This document shows, in pieces, positions 15,480-24,152 of a stretch of 64,000 bases of DNA. Source of the stretch: JAXLXE01 sp046328115 (GTDB taxonomy: Bacteria; Chloroflexota; UBA6077; JACCZL01). Within the stretch, counting starts at the first letter, position 1, and every line of letters begins with the position of its first letter. Location of the stretch: assembly GCA_046328115.1 (NCBI GenBank), contig JAXLXE010000001.1:2728001-2792000 (forward strand). The letters run 5' to 3'. The notes beneath the pieces are model-generated. The model had not been told where the DNA came from, made no database searches, and saw nothing but the letters and a program-made list of their open reading frames with translations. Made by a program: the position numbers and the translations under genes.

Positions 15480-16961
15480 CTATTGACGGCGGCCGGGGTG
15501 CACTGTCGGGGGAGTCTGCAGGCTTCCGCCTGGATGATGAGTCGGCCCTGGGAAAACGACTCCAGGATCCGCGACGAGCGCGCGACCGTGCGGTACCGGA
15601 ACGCCGGCAAGCGCCGGGGACTCTCCGATGGCGTACAACTTTCCATTCCGGAGTGGCGAGCAGGCGATCGTGGTACAGCCTGAAGAGACGACGTAGAGCG
15701 TCCGGCCCGGGCCGATCGCCGGCGAAGGCGCGCCCCAGAACACGAGCTCACTGTCGAACTGCATGCTCCAAACCAGATGGCCGTCCACTGCCGAGACCGC
15801 GAATACGGAGTCGGGTGTGTAGCTGGGCGAGAAGTAGTCCCCCATTACGTACAGGACGTTGTTCGCGGTCAGGGCAGGCGAGCCGGTGAACGTCTGCTGT
15901 GCCGGCGCGAGCGTGCGTGACCATTGGCTCGCGCCGTCTGCGGTATTCAGAGCCAGCAGCTTCCCCGCCTCAAAGCTGAACAGCGTCGAGCCTGACGCGG
16001 ACAGCGCGAAGCCCTTGAAATAGCCCGCGGCGCCGCTGTCGCGCCTCCACTTCACCGAACCGTCCGGCCTAAACCCAATCGTCTCTGTTCGCACGGGCAG
16101 TGTCCCCGACACCAACCCATCGATATACACCGTACCGTCCGCTGCAATGGTCGGCGTTCGCCAAGTGAATGAGCCGCCGCGCCTCCAGCGCTCGACACCG
16201 TTCTGGTCCAGCGCGATCAGGCCGATGCAATTGTGCTCAAAGTACACGTAGCCATTGGTGTCCACCGCGACTGGCGACTCCTGGGCGCAGCCGGAGCCGG
16301 AGTCGTACGTCCAGCGCAGCGTCCCATTCGGGTTGATCGCCACGATCTTGCTGGAGCCCCAAGTCCCGAAATACAGCGTGCCGTCGAATCCAACTGCGTG
16401 TGATGAGTACGTCATCCCGCCAAGGGGCAGTGGCAGTCGCCAGTGCTCGTGGCCATCGGAGGTGGCCAGCGCGCGGATCCCAGTGACCAGGCTTCCACCG
16501 GGCGGAAACGGCGGGAATTCGGCAAACGGATGGTAGATCGTGTCACCGGTCGGGGAGAGCGCGGGAGCGCAGGAACAGGTGGGCGGAAGGCTCGACGGGA
16601 TCTGCCAGCGAACCGTCCCGTCCGTGTTGATCGCCTTGAGCTGCCCGCCGATCCGGATGTAGATCGAGCCATCCGGACCCACAATCGGTCCGGTATTGTC
16701 CTGAACCGTGCTGCCTAGGTCCATGACCCACTTGATCACGGGCCGCTCCGGCCCCTCAAGCGTCGTCCGGCCGGTCCGTCTTGAGTCATGGCCTTGCATG
16801 GCCCAGGCATCAGCCGCCTGAGCTTCCACAGGGACCGATAACGAGCTACCCCACGCGAGCACCGCGACGAGCAACGCACACACGAGCCCGGTCGTCCTGC
16901 GAAGGGCCTGGCGGGCCGTCCGCCCCCACTCCACGTCACTAGGCGTGAAGGTGCGCAGCAT
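15480..16961 (-). CDS. Exported PQQ-type beta-propeller protein
   Basis: A 493-residue secreted protein. A basic N-terminus and the hydrophobic stretch TGLVCALLVAVLAWGSSLSV end at VEAQAADA, a signal peptide at about 22-50. The rest is built of quinoprotein-like propeller blades with recurring DGTLYFGT, AINPNGTLRWTYDSG, ALDQNGVERWRRGG and GFRPDGSVKWRRD units, about seven to eight blades. The PQQ-binding residues of true alcohol dehydrogenases are not evident, so this resembles the BamB/PQQ-like structural repeat family. The Pro/His-rich last 35 residues look non-conserved. AAGGAGG precedes the ATG. The substrate or partner is unknown. Confidence 0.85.
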   Translation of the reverse strand: MLRTFTPSDVEWGRTARQALRRTTGLVCALLVAVLAWGSSLSVPVEAQAADAWAMQGHDSRRTGRTTLEGPERPVIKWVMDLGSTVQDNTGPIVGPDGSIYIRIGGQLKAINTDGTVRWQIPSSLPPTCSCAPALSPTGDTIYHPFAEFPPFPPGGSLVTGIRALATSDGHEHWRLPLPLGGMTYSSHAVGFDGTLYFGTWGSSKIVAINPNGTLRWTYDSGSGCAQESPVAVDTNGYVYFEHNCIGLIALDQNGVERWRRGGSFTWRTPTIAADGTVYIDGLVSGTLPVRTETIGFRPDGSVKWRRDSGAAGYFKGFALSASGSTLFSFEAGKLLALNTADGASQWSRTLAPAQQTFTGSPALTANNVLYVMGDYFSPSYTPDSVFAVSAVDGHLVWSMQFDSELVFWGAPSPAIGPGRTLYVVSSGCTTIACSPLRNGKLYAIGESPALAGVPVPHGRALVADPGVVFPGPTHHPGGSLQTPPTVHPGRRQ

Positions 16962-17098
16962 CGCCTACCTCCTTGAGCCTGCGCTCGTACGGTTCGATGA
17001 TGGTACGCAGGTTCGCGGCGTTGCGTCCAATGAAGGAAACACTATGAAACGGTCAGACGAAGGGGCCGACCATAATCAACGCTGGAATCGTTGGTGGG

Positions 17099-17130
17099 GC
17101 GGCCTGGACCCCGTAAGGGAGTCCGGCCGC
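17099..17130 (-). terminator. Hairpin terminator of the mannonate dehydratase gene
   Basis: A GC-rich stem (GCGGCC with one bulged T then GGAC, pairing to GTCCGGCCGC) encloses a short loop immediately beyond the minus-strand stop at 17133. It separates this gene from the beta-propeller gene downstream. Confidence 0.65.
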
Positions 17131-17132
17131 TT

Positions 17133-18107
17133 TCACGTCAGGTCGTTCACCGCTCGCATGAGCCCCATCAGGTAGCCCGTCTGGTAGGAACGCGCACGGA
17201 AGTGCCAGGGATCATCGTCGCCCAGCATCCGCGGCGCGTGGTCGTCGATGATCGGGCCGGTGAAGCCCACCTCTTTCAGCGCCTTCATGGCTGCGACCAC
17301 ATCCAGCACGCCCTCGCCCAGGAAGCACTCGCGGAAATCGTCCACCGTGCCCTTGATGTCGCGGAAGTGCACGTAGACCAGCCGACCCTGTGGGCCGAAA
17401 TGGCGGATGCCACGCAGCACGTTCTCTGTGCCACCCATCTCCGTCCAGCAGCCGATGCAGAACAGCAGCCCCCAGGCCTTGCTCTTGATCATCTGCGACG
17501 CCCGCTCGAAGCCTTCAAAGGTCGAGAAGATCCGGGCCACACCGCCCACGGGGACATCGTTGGGATCGTCCGGATGGACGGCTATCCGGATGCCAGCTTC
17601 CTCTGCCGCGAGGGATGCCGGCACCGCGAAGTACTCATAGTTCGCCCACATCTCTTCGGCCGAGATCTCGCGGCCGAAGGTAAGCTCTGGCTTGAGCTCG
17701 GAGCGACGGTACACCGTCACCTCTGCGCTGCCACGGCCCAGCTCAGTGCTCGTGCGATAAAGCGGGTGGGGGCGGAAGTTGTGCGCCAGCACCGGTATCC
17801 CCGCCCTGGCCACGTTGCGAATGGTCTGGAGGTAGTTTTCGAGCTCCGCCTCGCGGCCGGCCTCACCCAGCCGCACCTTCATCCAGAAGGAGTGCGGCGT
17901 ATTCTGGATCGCCTCGATTCGCAGCCCGTAGCTCTCCACCCACTGGCGCAGCCGAACCAGGTCCTCATACTCCCAGCGTTCCGAGCCGGGCAGCCGCGCT
18001 GGTGTCGCAAGCACCACGCTGTCACACCCGAGCTGCTTGGCAAAGATCAGATGTTCTTCAGTGGCATCGGAGGGCAGCCCAATCGCAATCCGCATCTGGT
18101 CCGACAT
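17133..18107 (-). CDS. Mannonate dehydratase-like protein (UxuA family)
   Basis: A 324-residue TIM-barrel enzyme of the xylose isomerase-like superfamily. UxuA dehydrates D-mannonate to 2-keto-3-deoxygluconate in hexuronate breakdown. Features seen are NTPHSFW, VLAHNFRPHP, IRIAVHPDDPNDVPVGG, LLFCIGCWTEMGG, VYVHFRDIKG and the C-terminal DDHAPRMLGDDDPW. The His, Cys and Asp residues in these blocks fit the UxuA metal site. It is somewhat shorter than E. coli UxuA (about 390). ATG 18107 has GGGAGA upstream; a longer open frame back to 18710 overlaps the divergent gene and is not real. No other hexuronate gene is adjacent. A broken paralogue lies at 14896-15074. Confidence 0.85.
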   Translation of the reverse strand: MSDQMRIAIGLPSDATEEHLIFAKQLGCDSVVLATPARLPGSERWEYEDLVRLRQWVESYGLRIEAIQNTPHSFWMKVRLGEAGREAELENYLQTIRNVARAGIPVLAHNFRPHPLYRTSTELGRGSAEVTVYRRSELKPELTFGREISAEEMWANYEYFAVPASLAAEEAGIRIAVHPDDPNDVPVGGVARIFSTFEGFERASQMIKSKAWGLLFCIGCWTEMGGTENVLRGIRHFGPQGRLVYVHFRDIKGTVDDFRECFLGEGVLDVVAAMKALKEVGFTGPIIDDHAPRMLGDDDPWHFRARSYQTGYLMGLMRAVNDLT

Positions 18108-18318
18108 GTGCAAATCTCCCCGCGCGGTGAGAACCGTCTCGTGATGCAGTCCGGCTGGGAGGGCCGCGCGCCGGCGAATCATATCCCGGTGCAGCGGGCC
18201 GCGAATCGCGTTTGCCGAACGGGGCACACGCGGGATTGCGCGACGTACGCGTTCCTGATACGTTTCCCCTCTCGTCCGCGCAGATCGATCGGCGCGACCA
18301 GGGTGGGGCTCGAAGCTG

Positions 18319-21228
18319 GTGACGAAGACGTTGAATGGCGCGCTCTCACGAGTGGCGATTGGACTCCTGTCGCTGTTGATCGCGCTGCCTCTCGTTCCCG
18401 CGAGCCCGGTCCTTGGCCAGGCCGCCATCGGCGCCACACTGACCGTGCTCAAGGGGACCGCCGCCGTGGTCAGGTCAGACGGACAGGCCGCCAGCCCGGC
18501 CGCGAGCGGGACCACGCTGGGTGTCGGCGATCGCGTTGCGACGCTGAGCGCCAGTGCCGCCTTGATCACGTTTTTCGACGGGAGCGAGCTCGAGCTGGAA
18601 TCGGAGACGACCGTCGTCCTGAAGGAGATCGGCGGCGGGAGCAACCGTCGCGTCAACATTGGGATTGAAAACGTGCTTGGCAGCACCGTCAATCGCGTTG
18701 CCGCCCTCACTGATCCCGCCTCCAGCTATCGCGTGGAGGGCGGCGGGACCATTGCCCTTGTCCGCGGGACTACCTTCTACCACGCCGTAGACTCGGAAGG
18801 AAACGTCACGGTAATTCTGACCCAGGGCGGACCGCTGTGCTTCCCGTATTTCCCCGCCACCGATTCGTGCACTCTTCTGGAGCTGGGGAAGGCAAGCCGC
18901 GGCGCAATTCGCACGCTGACCAATCGCGGTGAAATCCGCGACGGCGATCTCAAGAATCGCGACCCGTGGAACACGCTTGTGGAAGAGAACGGCGCGATCC
19001 ACGGGGAGGGCCTTTCCGTCCAGGGCGCGAACACCGCGTCACGCAATCAGTCGCAGCAGCCAAAACGCCCCGGTCAGGACGACGAGCCGTTGGCCAGCAC
19101 CAGCGCGATAACGCTCTCCATCGCCGGCGCGTCCCTGGCCGAGGGTGACGCCGGCCAGGCGAACGCCACCTTCAACGTGACGCTCAGTGGCGCGGGTGCC
19201 ACCAGCGCTCCCGTAACGGTGGCGTACTCCACCGCTGACGGCACGGCATCCGCGGGGTCGGACTACACGGCAACTAACGGTACGCTGACGTTCCCGCCTG
19301 GACCGCTCCCAGCGACGCTGCCCGTGACCGTCCTGGTCAACGGCGACCTGACGGTGGAGCCGGATGAGACGTTCACGGTGACGCTAAGCGCACCAACAAA
19401 CGCGACAATCTCCACGGCCACGGCAACCGGGACCATCCTGAATGATGACAGCGCGGGCAGCGTGGCGTTCTCCAGCCCGGCGTACTCTGCACCGGAGTCA
19501 GCGGGTACCGCCAACATCACGATCAGCCGCGCACCGGCGGCTGCCAGTGCTTCGGCACGGGCCGCTGGCACGGTCGCTGCGCAGGGCCTGTCCAGCTTGA
19601 CGGTGAACTTCGCAACGAGCGACGGCACCGCCACCGCACCCAGCGACTACGCGGCGGTGAACGGCGCGATCACGTTTGGGCCCGGCGAGACCACGAAGAC
19701 CATCCCGATTCAGATCGTCAACGACACGCTCGTCGAGGGGAACGAGACCCTCACCCTGACGCTCTCCGGACCGTCGCTGCCTTCGCCAATAACGGCGGTC
19801 TTGACCATCGTGGACGACGACGCCACCAGCACCATCCAGTTCTCCGCGAATACTTACGCCGTCAACGAGACCGGCGGATCGGCCGCGATCGCCATCGTCC
19901 GTTCGGGCGGCCTCAACAACCCGGCCTCCGTGACTTTCGCCACGGCCAACGGAACGGCCACCTCGCCTGCTGACTACACGGCCACCAGCACCACGGTCAA
20001 CTTCGCCGCGGGTGAGAGCGCCAAGCTCGTGAGCGTGCCGATCGTGGACGACACGTTGCCGGAGGGGAATGAGACGATCAGCCTCGCGCTCAGCGCGCCG
20101 GTGGGGGCGGTCATCGGCGCCCAGCCCAACGCGACGCTCACCATCATCGACGATGACACGTTCCCATCCGTCCAGCTTTCCAGCGCGACATACACCGTCG
20201 GCGAGGCCGGCGGCACCGTCACAATTACGGCCACTCGCGCAGGACTGACGACCGGCACCTCCACGATGGCCTACGCGACGAGCAACGGCACCGCCGCCAG
20301 TCCGGCTGACTACACCGCTACCAGCGGCACACTCTCGTTCGCGGTCGGCGAGACCAGCAAGACCTTCACCGTCCCGATCATCAACGACGATTTCATAGAG
20401 GGGAACAAGACGTTCAACGTCGCCCTCAGCGCGCCGAGCGGAGCCACCCTGGGAACGCCCGTTGCCGCCGTGGTGACCATCACGGAAGATGACACCACTC
20501 CGTCCCTGCAATTCTCCGCGGCCACCTACTCCGTGGGCGAGGCGGCTGGCACGGCCACGATCACCGTAACCAGGACCGGCGCGACTGGGCCAGCGGTGGG
20601 CGTGACCTACGCGGCATCTGCCGGGACGGCAACCACTCCAGCGGACTTCACCGCCGCGTCCAATACGCTGTCATTCGCGAGCGGCGAGATCTCCAAGACG
20701 TTCAACGTCACGATCACCGACGACGCACTGGATGAAAACAACGAGACGGTGAACCTGGGGCTGAGCGCTCCGACGGGCGGTGCCGTGCTTGCCGCCCAGA
20801 GCACCGCGGTGCTCACCATCGTAGACGACGATCCAACGCCCTCTCTGAGCATCAACGACCAGTCCATCACGGAAGGCGACCCGCCCAACACGGGGACGAT
20901 GACGTTCACAATCACACTGTCTGCGGCCAGCGGTCGACCAGTGACCGTGGACTACAAGACTACGGACGGTACGGGTCTGACCGGAGCGACCGCTCCCGCG
21001 GACTACACGGCCATCCCGCTCACCACCGTCACGTTCGCTCCGGGCGAGACCACCAAACCGGTCAACGTCACCATCATCGGCGACTTCGTCGACGAAGGCA
21101 ACGAAACCTTCACGGTTGATCTCTCAAACCCGACAAATGCCACTATCAGCGATGGGCAGGGCACGGGCACCATCCTCGACGATGACCTGACGATAGGGTT
21201 GAGCCAACCGGTCGGCGAGGCCGAGTAG
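18319..21228 (+). CDS. Exported FecR-domain protein with six Calx-beta repeats
   Basis: A 969-residue secreted or surface protein. A signal peptide (RVAIGLLSLLIALPLVPASP, cleavage near LGQA) is followed by a FecR-like domain at about 37-190 (LTVLKGTAAVVRSDG, GVGDRVATLSASAALITFFDGSELEL, GGTIALVRGTTFY). From about residue 262 six Calx-beta domains follow, each ending in a DDD/NDD calcium-site motif (ILNDDS, IVDDDA, IIDDDT, ITEDDT, IVDDDP, ILDDDL) with NGTATSPADYTATS-like centres. No C-terminal anchor is seen. The GTG at 18319 is the only start before the signal peptide. FecR domains here sense or bind glycans rather than regulate iron, an inference from the lack of a sigma factor nearby. Calcium-dependent adhesion is plausible. 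Confidence 0.9.
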   Translation: MTKTLNGALSRVAIGLLSLLIALPLVPASPVLGQAAIGATLTVLKGTAAVVRSDGQAASPAASGTTLGVGDRVATLSASAALITFFDGSELELESETTVVLKEIGGGSNRRVNIGIENVLGSTVNRVAALTDPASSYRVEGGGTIALVRGTTFYHAVDSEGNVTVILTQGGPLCFPYFPATDSCTLLELGKASRGAIRTLTNRGEIRDGDLKNRDPWNTLVEENGAIHGEGLSVQGANTASRNQSQQPKRPGQDDEPLASTSAITLSIAGASLAEGDAGQANATFNVTLSGAGATSAPVTVAYSTADGTASAGSDYTATNGTLTFPPGPLPATLPVTVLVNGDLTVEPDETFTVTLSAPTNATISTATATGTILNDDSAGSVAFSSPAYSAPESAGTANITISRAPAAASASARAAGTVAAQGLSSLTVNFATSDGTATAPSDYAAVNGAITFGPGETTKTIPIQIVNDTLVEGNETLTLTLSGPSLPSPITAVLTIVDDDATSTIQFSANTYAVNETGGSAAIAIVRSGGLNNPASVTFATANGTATSPADYTATSTTVNFAAGESAKLVSVPIVDDTLPEGNETISLALSAPVGAVIGAQPNATLTIIDDDTFPSVQLSSATYTVGEAGGTVTITATRAGLTTGTSTMAYATSNGTAASPADYTATSGTLSFAVGETSKTFTVPIINDDFIEGNKTFNVALSAPSGATLGTPVAAVVTITEDDTTPSLQFSAATYSVGEAAGTATITVTRTGATGPAVGVTYAASAGTATTPADFTAASNTLSFASGEISKTFNVTITDDALDENNETVNLGLSAPTGGAVLAAQSTAVLTIVDDDPTPSLSINDQSITEGDPPNTGTMTFTITLSAASGRPVTVDYKTTDGTGLTGATAPADYTAIPLTTVTFAPGETTKPVNVTIIGDFVDEGNETFTVDLSNPTNATISDGQGTGTILDDDLTIGLSQPVGEAE

Positions 21229-21248
21229 CGTCTCCGTCCGGGCCGGCG

Positions 21249-21277
21249 TTGACAGGCGCTGTGGCGCCCTGTATGCT
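21249..21277 (+). promoter_or_regulatory. Sigma70-type promoter of the LacI-family gene
   Basis: A perfect -35 TTGACA (21249-21254), a 17-base spacer and a -10 TATGCT (21272-21277, four of six consensus bases) precede the LacI-family gene. The expected start of transcription falls inside the palindrome at 21279-21304. Confidence 0.75.
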
Positions 21278-21278
21278 C

Positions 21279-21304
21279 CGGTAACCTTACCGGTACCGTT
21301 ACCG
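21279..21304. promoter_or_regulatory. Palindromic operator, probably for the adjacent LacI-family regulator
   Basis: A 26-base inverted repeat with 22 self-complementary positions: outer arms CGGTAAC and GTTACCG, and a perfect central TACCGGTA. The central C-G step is typical of LacI-family operators. It overlaps the likely +1 of the promoter at 21249-21277, which fits autorepression and control of the downstream transporter. Confidence 0.75.
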
Positions 21305-21326
21305 ATGGCGTCTGGCGGAGTAGTCT

Positions 21327-22328
21327 TTGCGGATCACCATTCGCGATGTCGCGGCCCGATCTGGGGTGTCCGTAAACACCGTGTCGCGCGTGATCAACGG
21401 TCGGCACGACGTGAACAGCGAGACGCGGGCCCGGGTCCAGGGCGTGATCGACGAGCTGGGATTCCGGCCCAACGGACTGGCGCGCTCGCTGCTCAGCCAG
21501 CAGACCCGGACGTTGGGCCACATCGTGACAGACTGCACCAACCCGAATACGGCTCAGCAGCTACGGGCGCTCCATGACGTCGCGTTCGCTGATGGCTACG
21601 GCGTGATGCTCTTCGACACCAACGAGCGCGAGGATCGCCAGGTCCAGGCGCTTCAGATCCTCGAGGAGCAGCGGGTCGCGGGCATCGTGATGACGCCTGT
21701 CCGGTCTGACACGCACGCGCTGGATAGTCTCCGGAGGCGGGGCACGCATCTCGTGCTGGTGAACCGAGAACTGGATGACCTGGTGACTGATTGCGTGCTG
21801 AACGACGACGCGGCGGGATCGCGCGCGGCCGTGGAGCATTTGATGGACCTCGGCCACACCCGGATCGCGTACATCACGGCGGCTCCGGGTGTCGGGACCG
21901 CGCGCTCCCGCGTGCGGGGGTTCGAGGCGGCTCTGCACGATCGCGGCGTGCGCATTGATCCCGCGCTGATCATGAGGGCCTCCATTGACCCGGAGGCCGC
22001 CGCGGAGTCCGCACGCGCGCTCATGCAGCTCAGCCGTCCGCCCACGGCCATCATGACCCACAACGACCTGATGGCCGTTGGCGTGTTTGGCGCGCTGAAG
22101 GAGATGGGCCTGGCCGTGCCTGGGGACGTAGCTCTCGTGGGCTACGACGACATCCTGTACGCCCGCTATCTCGAGATTCCGCTGACCACCGTGGCACAGG
22201 AGACACGACAGATGGGCGAGGCCGCGGCCAGACTGTTGCTCGCCCGGATCGCCGGCGAAGCTGCTCCGCCTCGTCGCATCGTGTTTACCCCGCGGCTCGT
22301 TGTCAGAGCCTCCAGCAGGGTCGCCTAG
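21327..22328 (+). CDS. LacI family transcriptional regulator
   Basis: A 333-residue repressor. Residues 1-50 are the LacI helix-turn-helix (ITIRDVAARSGVSVNTVSRV) with hinge helix ELGFRPNGLARSL. The rest is the periplasmic-binding-like sensor domain (GHIVTDCTNPNTAQQLRAL, VAGIVMTPVRSD, HLMDLGHTRIAYI, and VALVGYDDILYARYLEIPLT near residue 270). The TTG start at 21327 has GGAG with a 6-base gap and the HTH begins at once. It sits directly upstream of a sugar transporter set with a 3-base gap, so it most likely senses the same sugar. A promoter and a palindromic operator lie just upstream. Confidence 0.95.
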   Translation: MRITIRDVAARSGVSVNTVSRVINGRHDVNSETRARVQGVIDELGFRPNGLARSLLSQQTRTLGHIVTDCTNPNTAQQLRALHDVAFADGYGVMLFDTNEREDRQVQALQILEEQRVAGIVMTPVRSDTHALDSLRRRGTHLVLVNRELDDLVTDCVLNDDAAGSRAAVEHLMDLGHTRIAYITAAPGVGTARSRVRGFEAALHDRGVRIDPALIMRASIDPEAAAESARALMQLSRPPTAIMTHNDLMAVGVFGALKEMGLAVPGDVALVGYDDILYARYLEIPLTTVAQETRQMGEAAARLLLARIAGEAAPPRRIVFTPRLVVRASSRVA

Positions 22329-22331
22329 TCG

Positions 22332-23276
22332 GTGGCCACCGAAGTGCCCGCATCCGACGGCATCGCGAAACACGACCAGCCAGGCGCGTGGTCACGGGTT
22401 GCGACGCTCGTGTTGGAGCGCAAGGTCGCCTACATTCTCATCCTGCCCACCATGCTCGGCATTCTCGTGGTGGATCTCTACCCCTTGCTCTTCAACCTGT
22501 GGATCAGCTTCCAGGAGCGCAAGATCAGCTCGCTCGAGCCCCGCTGGATCGGCCTGGCCAACTACGCGCGCATCGTTGCCGATCCAGAGGTCTGGAACGC
22601 CATCCGGGTCTCGCTCATCTTTACCAGCTGCTCGGTGCTGTTCTCGTTTCTCATCGGCTTCGGACTGGCGCTGCTGCTCAACCGTCAGTTTCCCGGTCGG
22701 GGCGCCGTACGCTCGATCTTCATCGTCCCCTGGGCGGTACCGGCGTTCGTCGCGGCCCTGGTGTGGTCATGGATGTTCAATGACCAGTTCGGGATCATCT
22801 CCGCGCTGATGCGGACTGCCGGTTGGAGAGCGCCCGTCTGGCTAGGACGTGACTGGGCGCTATGGTCGCTTATCGCGGTCATGGTCTGGAAGAGCTTTCC
22901 CTTCCAACTGGTCGTGCTCCTGGCAGGGTTGCAGGCGATTCCGCGCGAGCAGTACGAGGCTGCGGAGGTGGACGGTGCCAACATCTTCCAGCGCTTCTTC
23001 GCCATCACCGTGCCGCTCATCCGACCGGTCGCCATGATCGGCATCCTGCTCGCGGCCGTGAACGCCTTTCACTACTTCACCATCCCGTGGATCCTCACGC
23101 GCGGCGGCCCGGCTAATGCCACCAACGTCATTCCGATTGCAACCTATTCAATCGCATTCGTCGCCGGCGACTTCGGCTACGCGGCGGCCGCGGCCGTGCT
23201 GCTCTTCATCTTCATCCTGCTCATGAGCAGCGCGTACCTGTGGAGCTACATCCGCGAGGTCAACGACCTTGCGTAG
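22332..23276 (+). CDS. Sugar ABC transporter permease, MalF-like
   Basis: A 314-residue six-helix CUT1 permease. The first helix is VAYILILPTMLGILVVDLYP at about 35-54, and the EAA loop YEAAEVDGANIFQRFFAITV lies at about 211-230. The GTG start is 3 bases after the LacI gene stop, and its 3' end overlaps the next permease gene by 8 bases. It belongs to the LacI-MalF-MalG-binding protein operon at 21327-25514. No ATPase gene is present. Confidence 0.93.
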   Translation: MATEVPASDGIAKHDQPGAWSRVATLVLERKVAYILILPTMLGILVVDLYPLLFNLWISFQERKISSLEPRWIGLANYARIVADPEVWNAIRVSLIFTSCSVLFSFLIGFGLALLLNRQFPGRGAVRSIFIVPWAVPAFVAALVWSWMFNDQFGIISALMRTAGWRAPVWLGRDWALWSLIAVMVWKSFPFQLVVLLAGLQAIPREQYEAAEVDGANIFQRFFAITVPLIRPVAMIGILLAAVNAFHYFTIPWILTRGGPANATNVIPIATYSIAFVAGDFGYAAAAAVLLFIFILLMSSAYLWSYIREVNDLA

Positions 23277-24135
23277 CCGGGCCTGGCCCCGCGGCCTCAG
23301 TCCCGGCCGCGCCATCTGGACCACCCTCGGCACGCTGGTGCTGGTCCTGGCGGTGGTGGTGGCGCTGTTCCCATTCTTCTGGGTATTGCGCACCGCGGTC
23401 ACCCCGCCACGCGAGGCTTTTGCGCTGCGCCCGGCGCTCCTCCCAACCACGATCACACTCGAAAACCTCGTCAACGTGTTGACCAATCCCAACATCCCGT
23501 TCCTCAAGTACTTCCTCAACAGCATCCTGGTCTCGTTCGGCACGACGCTGCTTGTGCTGGTCGCGGGCGCCTGGGGCGCCTACGCGCTCGCGCGGCTGGA
23601 CTTCCGTGGGAAGCGCCCGTTTGGGATCTCGCTCGTGCTCATCCAGCTCTTCCCGGCGGTGCTGCTGGTGATTCCCATTTTTGTGGTCTTTAGCTGGGTG
23701 GGGCTGGTGAACAACCTCTGGGGGCTGATCATCGCCTACACCACCTTCAACCTGCCGTTTGTCACCTGGCTCCTGCGCGGGTACTTCCTCTCTATTCCAG
23801 CCGAGCTAGAGGACGCCGCGCGGGTGGACGGCTGCACGTACTTCGGCGTTCTGTTCCGAATCGTCTTGCCCATGGCAGCGCCCGGGCTCGCGGCCGTAGC
23901 CACACTGGCATTCGTCAATTCCTGGAATGAGTTCTTCTTTGCATACGTGCTGATCAACGACGACTCCAAGCGGGTGCTGGCGATCGGGCTTGCCGCCTAC
24001 ATCGACCAGTTCAGAACCGACTACTCGGGCCTCTTTGCCATGGCCACACTCACCACGCTCCCCGTGGTGTTGGTGTTCATGGTCTTCCAACGCTACCTGG
24101 TTGGTGGGCTCACGGCCGGAGCCGTGAAAACGTGA
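23269..24135 (+). CDS. Sugar ABC transporter permease, MalG-like
   Basis: A 288-residue six-helix CUT1 permease partner. The EAA loop reads LEDAARVDGCTYFGVLFRIV at about 181-200, and the C-terminus QRYLVGGLTAGAVK is typical of MalG proteins. A TTG start at 23269 overlaps the preceding gene by 8 bases; no better start exists before the first helix. It pairs with the MalF-like protein to form the channel. Confidence 0.93.
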   Translation: MRSRAWPRGLSPGRAIWTTLGTLVLVLAVVVALFPFFWVLRTAVTPPREAFALRPALLPTTITLENLVNVLTNPNIPFLKYFLNSILVSFGTTLLVLVAGAWGAYALARLDFRGKRPFGISLVLIQLFPAVLLVIPIFVVFSWVGLVNNLWGLIIAYTTFNLPFVTWLLRGYFLSIPAELEDAARVDGCTYFGVLFRIVLPMAAPGLAAVATLAFVNSWNEFFFAYVLINDDSKRVLAIGLAAYIDQFRTDYSGLFAMATLTTLPVVLVFMVFQRYLVGGLTAGAVKT

Positions 24136-24152
24136 CACGTGGAGGTGTCTTC

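Noticed and set aside
17091..18668. A 525-codon plus-strand frame across the mannonate dehydratase gene
   Set aside because: It is antisense to the dehydratase and overlaps the FecR/Calx-beta gene in another frame; no domain is recognisable.
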